Assembly (NCBI GenBank): GCA_949592205.1
Contig: CATIUR010000003.1
Span: forward strand, 83,663,001-83,727,000
Length of the DNA stretch: 64,000 nt
Direction: 5' to 3'
Source of the DNA: Helichrysum umbraculigerum
Taxonomy: Eukaryota > Streptophyta > Magnoliopsida > Asterales > Asteraceae
In this document: in pieces, positions 55,890-64,000 of the stretch
Layout of the letters: each line of letters starts with the position of its first letter
How positions within the stretch are numbered: position 1 is the stretch's first letter
Made by a program: the position numbers and the translations under genes
Notes under the pieces: generated by a model
Databases searched by the model: none
Told to the model about the DNA's origin: nothing
The model's input: the letters and a program-made list of their open reading frames with translations, nothing else

Positions 55890-56356
55890 ATTTTTTTTTT
55901 TTTTACAAAGGGCAAATTATATTAACACCAAACCATATAATATTTACAAATTGATCACAAGTGAAGGACATACCCTACTCCACATCTCAGACCCAACAAC
56001 AACCATTTATCTAAAATGCATTAAACCAAATTCTAATGATACACCAATCAGCAACATCAATCTAAATTCCCTAATCAACTTAAGGAAGCAGTCTCAACTT
56101 TCACGACTCGCTAACCTTAAGTCAAAACACCCCCGAAAAACAATCTATTCATATTGTAATGCCATGTCGACCCATTTTAAGCCCCATAAACCAGCAGCTT
56201 TAGACACTGCTTTTGAATTCTTGACTTTCAAACTCATCAACCTAAGAGTAACATTATCTTGAATCATCTTTATTAACTCGTCTACAGGTCTTTTAATGTT
56301 TTTAAACATTCCGTTCTTGCCACACAAATTACACCACAGCAGCTACTGTGATTCTG
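55890..56356 (-). mobile_element. 5'-truncated LINE, minus strand
   Basis: The T-run at the left end is the poly(A) tail. The 14-bp TSD TGCTTTCTCTTATT is perfect at 55876-55889 and 56357-56370. The minus-strand frame 56145-56327 encodes a short peptide (KNIKRPVDELIKMIQDNVTL) like the C-terminal end of plant LINE reverse-transcriptase proteins. Confidence 0.82.
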
Positions 56357-56664
56357 TGCTTTCTCTTATTTTAAGTTGCATTACAACTTTCTTTTTTATT
56401 TGAAGTATGAGTTCCATCCTCCTGTGAAACTAACGATGTTTCATTGGCCAAAGTCTGGCTCCGTTATTTGTCACATGTCCAAAATACCCTCCGACCAGCT
56501 GTGAGATTATAATCGGCAAATATCTAATCTTAAAGTTCTAAGGAGAATATCTGCAATTTTTATAGGATATCCAAAGTTGTAGAATTCTCCAAGAAATTGG
56601 CTTTCAACATTGTGGAGTTAAAAACGTTTTTCAAAGTAGATGACACAATACAATAAATCATGTG

Positions 56665-56940
56665 ACCAATGACTAAATAGCCTAGTGGTAAGGGCAGCTC
56701 ATGACTTCCTAGAGGTCATGGGTTCGAATCCTGCCATGGGTATTATTTATCATAAAGGTACCTACCACCAATGAAGCGCATGACCCACAACGTTAAAGCT
56801 TAGTCGGCGCGAGTTTCGGCTCGGACGTTGTGGTATATGTGATGGAAGTGATTTGCCTGGCGATGTTGGACCTTGTGGGGGGTTCGGTCGTGTTCCATTG
56901 AAATATGAAACTGCTCCAGTAGGTGGCCCAAATACCCATT
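56665..56940 (+). mobile_element. tRNA-derived SINE
   Basis: A 276-bp element with RNA polymerase III promoter boxes: box A TAGCCTAGTGGTAAGG at 56678 and box B GGTTCGAATCC at 56721-56731. It is flanked by the perfect 16-bp TSD TACAATAAATCATGTG at 56649-56664 and 56941-56956. It encodes no protein. Confidence 0.9.
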
Positions 56941-57572
56941 TACAATAAATCATGTGTTTGCTATGTGATTAATAGTATTTGTTAAATGTAGAAAACACGT
57001 ACACCTGATGATCCTCAAAGAAAGCCAGTCATCACCAGCAAAGGAGGAGCTTTGCTTGGAACCAACAATCAAGTTTCATGATGGCCTTCCCGAATTTATG
57101 AGTCAGAGTAATATGAGTGCTCTCTGCGATTTCATACCATAACATTTAGCTGAATGGCATATCAAAACCATTCACAGCCCTTAAAGATCTTAACAGATGA
57201 AAAACTATTCAATTTCTTCTTTAAATAAACTCATTTATGAAATTCCCTTGCTTCTTTACCCAATTGACTCTTTTCTGTTTATGCTCAGTTTTGACTTTGT
57301 TTTTATGGGTAAACATTACATTTTAGAATCTAAATTTATTACTCCACATTTCTTCATTAATGTGTATGTGTATAATTCTTCATAGATATTCACTTCATTC
57401 AATCGAAGTATCAATCAATATACTAACAAACACAGAATTTAGATTTAGATGTAATAATTAACAACAATTTCAAATTCAATCAATTAAGATCGATTTCATT
57501 TCATCAGTTACAGATCCCAATACATCGAATTCATCAGAAACATCACATTAACATATACAGATCTAATAACAT

Positions 57573-57884
57573 TTAACCTCCAAATCCATACAGAGTCCTT
57601 CCTTGTCTCTTCAAAGCATAAACAACATCCATGGCAGTTACAGTCTTCCTTCTCGCATGCTCAGTATACGTCACCGCATCTCGTATCACATTCTCCAAAA
57701 AGATCTTCAACACGCCACGTGTCTCTTCATATATCAAACCGCTAATCCTCTTCACACCGCCTCTTCTCGCCAATCTCCTGATCGCCGGCTTCGTGATTCC
57801 CTGAATGTTATCGCGGAGAACTTTTCGATGACGTTTCGCTCCGCCCTTTCCGAGCCCCTTCCCGCCCTTTCCGCGCCCAGACAT
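57573..57884 (-). CDS. Histone H4 (103 aa, intact, intronless)
   Basis: H4 is one of the four core histones; it pairs with H3 in the nucleosome. The product has the full 103-residue plant length, with the N-terminal tail [20 protein letters not shown] carrying the usual acetylated lysines, the histone fold, and the C-terminal GRTLYGFGG. The start at 57884 is fixed by the canonical MSGRGK. There is no intron, as in most plant H4 genes. Codons in the H4 frame are unbroken. It is the only clearly functional host gene in the window. Upstream DNA carries a TATA box and histone-promoter-like motifs. Confidence 0.98.
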
Positions 57885-57961
57885 TGTTGAATTAGTAAGG
57901 TCTTTTGTTTAGAGAGAGAGATGATGATTGTGGTGAATTTTGATTTGTGGATGAATTAGGG

Positions 57962-57970
57962 TTTATATAG
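57962..57970 (-). promoter_or_regulatory. TATA box of the histone H4 gene
   Basis: The minus strand reads CTATATAAA about 80 bp upstream of the ATG, leaving a short leader of around 50 bp. Confidence 0.75.
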
Positions 57971-58061
57971 GGATGTAATTTGGGGATTTTGAAATTTTAA
58001 GCGGCTGACGGGTTTATAAAACCGCGGGATGTGAAAAAGATAATGGACGGTGGATGTTGAC

Positions 58062-58157
58062 GATCCGTGTGATCTGATCTAAAGCGATGTGAGACGTCGA
58101 TTGAGTTGTAGTCAATGGTCACGAGTGTTTTTGAGGGAAGTCGTGGATTGATGACGT
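58062..58157 (-). promoter_or_regulatory. Histone-promoter-like octamer and hexamer motifs
   Basis: GATCCGTG at 58062-58069 differs by one base from the plant histone octamer (GATCCGCG, the complement of CGCGGATC). TGACGT at 58152-58157 is the complement of the plant histone hexamer ACGTCA. Both elements are linked to S-phase expression in plant H3/H4 genes. Confidence 0.5.
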
Positions 58158-58229
58158 GGAATGTGACGCTGGAGTTGTAACGGAGGATAACCAACCACTC
58201 CAAAATCTATACTACTGAGTATAATATAA

Positions 58230-58724
58230 GGGAAAATCACAGATATGATCCGTTTACCAATCCATTTTTAACAAAGTAATCCGTTGACTTTCATTTTTCA
58301 CAAACTAATCCACCGATTGGCGCCGCCCCGGCGCCCCGGCGCCCCTGACACAACCCACCACCCAAATAATGCCACGTGTACGAGGATTTCGAAAAAAAAA
58401 AAAACAAAACTGGCGCCCCTTGCATTTTTTAGCGCCCCATCTCCTTCCTTTTTGGCGCCCCTCTCTCTTCGATTTGCATGTGATCGGCGCCAAATCAACC
58501 AAAATAAAAAAAAAACCCGGCGCCCTCCCTTTGTTCCTTGGCGCCAACACATTTTTTTTCTTCGAAATTCTCGTACACGTGGCATTATTTGGGTGGTGGG
58601 TTGTGTCAAGGGCGCCAAGGCGCCGGGGCGGCGCCAATCGGTGGATTAGTTTGTGAAAAATGAAAGTCAACGGATTACTTTGTTAAAAATGGGTTGGTAA
58701 ACGGATCAAATCTGTGATTTTCCC
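58230..58724. mobile_element. Foldback MITE with 164-bp terminal inverted repeats
   Basis: The left arm 58230-58393 and right arm 58561-58724 are inverted copies with only a few mismatches, starting GGGAAAATCACAGAT. The 9-bp flanks ATAATATAA and ATTATATAA match at eight of nine positions, which fits a Mutator-type TSD. GGCGCC recurs many times in arms and loop. It encodes nothing. It lies about 250 bp upstream of the H4 TATA box. Confidence 0.88.
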
Positions 58725-58860
58725 ATTATATAATGCATAGGGCCCTTTTTAACTTTAAGAGATTAAGTTTCAACCGATATTAGATCTTGACCTTTAAATT
58801 CTATCAAAAGCAATCCAACGGTTCTCTTTCTTTATTCTCCACCCCTGCCCTTTTAACTTA

Positions 58861-59177
58861 CATATATAAACACTCCAGCAACAAATAAACACATACTTCA
58901 CACTCTAAAACACACACACAATCGCTCAATTCTCCCAAATCTGGTGATCACTCAAAACACAGACAAAACAAAAACACACTACCGCCAAAACCTTTTTCAA
59001 CCACCGCATAGCATATGGAAACATCACTACATACTCTCTGCCGCCGAAGTAACCAAACATATTTTTCTTAGATCCAAAATGGTTTTCTTTGAATGTAAAA
59101 GGCGTGTACTGAAATCTTTAGATCGAAACGATGAAAATGAAGTCGAAAACTCAAAATTCTTAAATGATTTTGGTTGA
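58861..59177 (+). promoter_or_regulatory. Possible plus-strand promoter and leader, divergent from H4
   Basis: A TATA box (CATATATAAA, 58861-58870) is followed by a CA-rich leader-like stretch and a 77-aa ORF (58944-59177) without recognisable features. No clear downstream exon. It could start a short or non-coding transcript. Confidence 0.3.
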
Positions 59178-60786
59178 GTGTGGTACACATGGTACTTCGT
59201 CAGATAACACCCATGCTACCACCGTTTACAAATGAAAAACTTGCTTCTACCATGGTCTTTTGGTTAGATCTACGCTTTATAATACTCCGTATTTTTTGTT
59301 GATATATCGTAAATTTTATTGTTTACTGTCGTAGATCTAAACGCTTATGGTGCTTTTTCGTCAGATCTACGACCCAAAATACTCATTGTAATCACGGATC
59401 TGTGGCCATCGTCAAGAACTGCTTCACCGTCACTATTTAGCAGGTATTTAATCTTAGGTTTTCATTATTGGATCTATTATTTATTTTTGCAAAGATGAAC
59501 CTCTAAGCATGTGTTTTTGTGTAGATACGAGAAAATGGATACCCGGTTCCACGTTGAAAGAAAACAGAAAACTAGGTAATAAGAGACAATAAAGATGTTT
59601 TTAGATTTTTTGTTGCATTATATCATTGTTTAATTTAAAATGATCGTGATCAATACGCAATTTTTTTTAATTTGGTAGAATGTTTATTAGGTACTATAGA
59701 AAATGTATTATTTATTTGGATCATGAATAAAATACGAAGTACAACTTTCAATGCAGTTTGTACAACTAATTGAATACTTTTTCTTCTTTTTTTTCTGCAA
59801 TAGTTATTCTTGGTAAATGAGATTATTAAAAGGTTAGAACTTTATGTACAGCGTTTGTAATTTGTAAATGATCTCTCATCATCATTTTTATTACTGTAGT
59901 TCTTAACATTACATAGGGTTAGTAGCGTCTTCTTTAGATATAATTAAAGAAGAAAAGTCTCCCGGTGAAATTTTTGAAAACATGCATTATAGATTTTCGA
60001 AAGACTTCAGATTATTATCAGCATTTTCAATTTCCAAAGTTTGACATTTGAAATTTTGAATTTAAATTGGAAACTTGTACTACCACGCATAAAAAGCTGC
60101 AAAATTGGTATTATCTTTTTAGATAAAAAAAACTACTGTAAAACATAAGAATTCAACTTGACCACTGTTATACTTGATGTAAAACAACTTGAAAAATTGT
60201 ATGGAGTATTACATCTTTACATACCAATTTTCAAAGCTTTTAAACGGGAACGAAATAGTCTCTTAGTTTAAATCTTTTTAGATTTTATTATATACGGAGT
60301 AATAAAAGATCAAACACTCTGTTAGCTGTTATTTTATGCTTAAGCCAACTAATGTATTAAAACCATATTGCTTGAAGTAAGTAAGTATATAGTAATAAAA
60401 CTAAAGACAGTTTGAAATGGTAATAAAATTTAGCGTGATTTTGGTTAGTCGAATATTTTCAATCGATTTAAAATTTATCAAAGGAATTGGCTTTTCAATG
60501 AATATTAATTCCTTTTGAGTTGAGGAATTTTTAGACTTATAGATTAATTAATTCGTGAATTAAACACCTCTACATTGCATTCTGTTAAATTATGCGAACT
60601 AAATGCAACCCTAGAGGTTGAAATATTATTAAAACCTTATTCATACAAGAGTGAAACTAATTTCTTAAAACCAGTCGAAAATCATTCTTTTTACTAAAAG
60701 TGACGAGCTTTACAATTGAGTGATTCCGTACACTAATACAGGCAGTGGCGGATCTAGAAAATGTCTTTACATGGGGCGGTAATTTG
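59178..60786. other. AT-rich intergenic DNA, no gene seen
   Basis: I find no supported coding region. A CAGTGGCGGATCTAGAA phrase at about 60744 resembles a terminal sequence common in plant repeats, but no partner end was found. Confidence 0.5.
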
Positions 60787-60791
60787 CCGAA

Positions 60792-62794
60792 TATAACACC
60801 CCTCTTTCTATACAATAATATTATATCATTTTACTCGGAAGCGTATGAATTTAAAACATATTTATATACTGTACATTAAGATAATGTACACAAACAGTTA
60901 CATGTTCAGAACACACCAATTTAAACTGTTTAAAAACTACACAAGCCGGAGTATTATGTATTACAAAACCAGGTTTATAACAAAACCATATCAGAGTTTA
61001 CAAACTGTCAAACTTTCCGGCAAAAGCATCCACTTCCTGATCACCCACATATCAAACATAATCTGCGGAAGTTAAAATGAGGGATTAGCACGAAGCTAAG
61101 TGAATGAATGAATTTATCACACACAATTCAACTTAGCATAACAATCTGTTTACAACAATTAAACGTAAACACATTTCTGTTTCAATTTCAATGAGGATCG
61201 ATGGCTCTGGAGATATCATAATACCCGGGGATTCTCCAAGAACACTTAACGTCAATCTGTATGGCCATTACAGAATAGACCGATAACTATTGGTTATTAA
61301 ACTCATACACAGATCTCAAACACAACAGATGAATCAAAACCTGTGTAATTCACATAATAACCAAAAAGTCCAACTATACGTTGACCTCAATAATCTGATA
61401 CACATAGAATCACATATCACGTAGATTCATAATCAATAACACAGACTAAACAGTCTTATACTCAATCTACGTTTACTTGTTGCAACCAAACGGTTACAAC
61501 TAAATCGAAAGTTGAGTTCTAAATCCACTCACCGATACATGGGTCTTCACAAACTCAGATTCCAAGTATCACTTGTCTTTTGAAGGATCTGAGAATCAAT
61601 AATCAAACATAAGTTAGTAACAACATTCTTAACTCATAACTTATACTTGACTATAACATATATGGATACACAATCACAACATGTATAATAGTGTTAATGT
61701 ATGCACATTTGTTACAGGTTTCAGCATACATGTTAGTTCAAGTCACAGATTAATTAATTGCTAAAAACTGGCACTAAAACAATCAGTATTTTTTTTATAA
61801 CTAAGGGAATCCGCCGGATTCCCTTGAATCCGCCCGGATTCACCAGCAATTCCAGCATAAATTGTGATCAGAACCAAATCTAAGCAATCCGGTCCTTGAA
61901 TCCACCCGGATTCCCGGGAATCCGGTTTATTAACTTGAATCCGCCGGATTCTCATGAATCCAACCGGATTCCGCCTTCGTTTCAGACCTGCAGAACCTGT
62001 TACAAGTTCTAACTTCTACACGAAATAAAACTCATATATTTCACACTTTCAAGTACCAAATCAATACTTCTACGTTTTTAGCATGAACCAAACATTACTT
62101 TGCAACTAGTAACATCAAATAACATCTAATATTACAATTTCTCATGCCAAATCTCCATAATTCATTTGATTCAATTTCCTAAATCAAAATCACTTTTCAA
62201 GAACATATATACACTATTTCAAACTAGAAGTCAGTTCATAAGCATCATATATCATCAAGAATCATCATTACTAATTCAAGAAATCACCTAATTTCATAAC
62301 TTCACATTTGATCTAAAACATTCAAGAACACTTACTTTATAATACTCAAAATGATGATGATAACAACTAGATGATGATGATGCTTGCAAGAAATCACCAC
62401 TTGAATATTTCAATTGAATGAATTCCTTTTCTTGTTTAGAATTTGATCTAGGTATTTAAGTGTTAGGGTTTTAGTTTAAAAGGAATGAAAGACTTTCCTT
62501 TTTAGGAAAGTTAAATAGGTCGGATATTCACAATGGCACCGACCCGTATTCACTTAAAACTAGTCCCCTTTCAATTTATTGTCTGGAACCTAAAAACCAT
62601 TTGCGAAAAACTTATTTTATTGTACCGTTAACTATAGTAAATTAAAACAGGCACTAATTTACTATTCACAATAAGTCTTGGGACCTATTTATCTAAGTTT
62701 CTCAAATAAACAATTAATACCAAGTAATTTCTAAAACAATTAAATACGCGATTAAAATAATAGAAATTACCAGACCGGTACGAAGGATGTTACA
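60792..62794 (-). mobile_element. Solo LTR of a chromovirus-type element, reverse orientation
   Basis: On the minus strand it starts TGTAACATCCTTC (62794) and ends GGGGTGTTATA (60792); the last bases are one change from the expected TGTTACA. The TSD CCGAA is perfect at 60787-60791 and 62795-62799. It is about 2.0 kb, with no internal region. It shares the GTTCCAGACAAT stretch with the fragment at 52511. Confidence 0.78.
61805..61971. repeat. Palindrome array in the solo LTR
   Basis: GGGAATCCGCCGGATTCCC (61805-61823, perfect), then GAATCC-N2-4-GGATTC units at 61826, 61898, 61937 and 61956. All keep the two arms GAATCC and GGATTC. Confidence 0.93.
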
Positions 62795-62805
62795 CCGAAC
62801 ATTGT

Positions 62806-64000
62806 TGTAACACCCGGTCAAAAAGGTCAATTTTCGCGCCCGATTTAAAACCTTCATTTCACGTACTTGGTACGCCTTACTTTAAATAATGTGTTATTAT
62901 TTTAAATAAACATTATTTACACGAAAAATATTAAACTATCTCAGAACATAATTCGTTTTGTTTAAAACGTATTTTTATGCAACGAAACCATACGAAATGT
63001 ATCCGTCAAACAAATCCAAAACAAAGTTATATTTTTATAACTCGAATAAAGTATTTTTATAAAATGCTTCGAATAAAAACAAATACGATTTCGTATTAGC
63101 AAAATTATGATTTTAAAATAATTTAATTATTTTACGATCGGGTACGCAAACACGAGTATTTTGTACTGCGAATTGGGGACGAAGTGGGGAAAACCCCCTC
63201 CCTTTTCCTTTGGTCAGCCGACCCCAACCCCCCACCCATTTCCCCTCCTTGTTTCATTTTCAATCAAACACACCCTCTTTAACTCATCTCTCTCTCTTTT
63301 TCATCATAACAACAACCACAACAAAATAAAAAACAATAACAATAACAACAACAAATCGGTAACAACAACGACAAGATCGGGATCAGCAGCAACACCGGAC
63401 CATCATCATCATCTTCATCTTCTCGATCCGCCATTTTTGAGCTCGAAATCGACATTTGGTAAGAACACCCGATTTCACACATTTAAAACACTTGATTTAT
63501 GTTTATTAACATGTTATTGAGCCCACACAACAAGAATATGTCCAAGAAATCGGTTAAAAACGTTTTAAAACTCGAAACCCACTTCAAAAATTGCAGCAGT
63601 TCGTCGAGCGAGCCGAGTCGAGTAGCGAGCCGAGTCGAGCTACGAACAGAACCGAGTAGCGAGCCGAGTCGAGCTACGAACAGAACCGAGTACCGAGCCG
63701 AGTCGAGCTACGAACCGAACCAAGTAGCGAGCCGAGTCGAGCTTCGAGCCGAGTCGAGCTACCTGAACTAACTTGGTGTGCGAAATGAGTTTTTGCCCAA
63801 CGATTCGACTTTCACGTAACAACAACTACACTTTTTACAACGATGACTTATGTACAAAAATTATATTTTTGTAAAATAGACAACGAAACGATTTTAATAA
63901 TGATTTAATTGAGAATTATCATTATTACAAACTGCCACAAACGGACCGTACACAATTCTAAAACTAAACAACAGAAGTTTAATTTCACGACACGTTTAGT
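62806..64000 (+). repeat. Start of another chromovirus-type LTR (runs off the window)
   Basis: It begins TGTAACACCCG and keeps the order of landmarks seen in the LTR at 47219: AAAACGT, AAGTTATATTTTTATAAC, ATAAAATGCTTC, GATCGGGTA and, near the end, ACGGACCGTACA. It is a related but distinct family. Whether it is a 5' LTR, 3' LTR or solo LTR cannot be told. Confidence 0.72.
63610..63762 (+). repeat. 17/34-bp minisatellite in the right-hand LTR
   Basis: GAGCCGAGTCGAG starts at 63610, 63627, 63661, 63695, 63729 and 63746, giving spacings of 17, 34, 34, 34 and 17 bp. The 34-bp unit is thus made of two diverged 17-bp halves. The open frame across it is a by-product. Confidence 0.93.

Noticed and set aside
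56678..56731. A tRNA gene
   Set aside because: A and B boxes are present but there is no cloverleaf; TSDs and the 3' body show it is a SINE.
58284..58670. Four overlapping ORFs of about 100-120 aa
   Set aside because: They mirror each other because they lie on the MITE inverted repeat.
63499..63771. 90-aa Ser/Arg/Glu repeat protein
   Set aside because: Translation of the 17/34-bp minisatellite.

Overview
The window is plant nuclear DNA, almost certainly from a eudicot. The style of the retroelement proteins suggests the daisy family (Asteraceae); that is an inference from family resemblance, not proven. About four fifths of the window (1-50277) is one nested stack of retrotransposons. The rest (50278-64000) is a low-density host region with an intact histone H4 gene, several short transposons and two further LTRs.

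The stack can be unpicked from terminal repeats and 5-bp target-site duplications (TSDs). Level 1 is an old Tekay/Del-like chromovirus: partial 5' LTR 1-2769, 3' LTR 47219-50277. It has lost its reverse transcriptase but keeps integrase and chromodomain, broken only by three TGG-to-TAG stops. Level 2 is an Athila-like Ty3/gypsy element (4935-45282, TSD GATAT), with its gag-pol ruined by 1-bp frameshifts. Three elements landed in level 2. The first is a pol-less Athila-type element on the minus strand (6356-19952, TSD GTATT), which itself carries a solo LTR (9217-10988, TSD GCATT). The second is a LINE-type retrocopy holding only an ORF1-like gene (24229-25669). The third is a 15-kb Sirevirus-like Ty1/copia element (26022-41260, TSD GATAT).

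The Sirevirus-like element is the most interesting object. Gag (936 aa) and pol (1147 aa) are both open, and all catalytic motifs inspected are present. Downstream lie 6.5 kb of extra sequence with two more genes. One is a predicted five-exon, 696-aa gene whose four GT-AG introns all join in frame, with a splice acceptor just before its ATG. The other encodes an acidic and Arg-rich protein of about 349 aa. The 3' end is abnormal: LTR, duplicated 3' tail, LTR. The post-pol spacer resembles the 3' spacer of the unrelated Athila element, including a pair of conserved TGTAC/GTACA hairpins in each.

Right of the stack are a copia remnant with an array of small stem-loops (50278-51300), an AAT microsatellite, weak host exon candidates, a 5'-truncated LINE (14-bp TSD), a tRNA-derived SINE (16-bp TSD), histone H4 on the minus strand (57573-57884), a foldback MITE with 164-bp inverted repeats (58230-58724), a reverse-oriented solo LTR (60792-62794, TSD CCGAA) and the start of another chromovirus-type LTR that runs off the window (62806-64000). 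Several LTR families here independently carry arrays of short palindromes or minisatellites.
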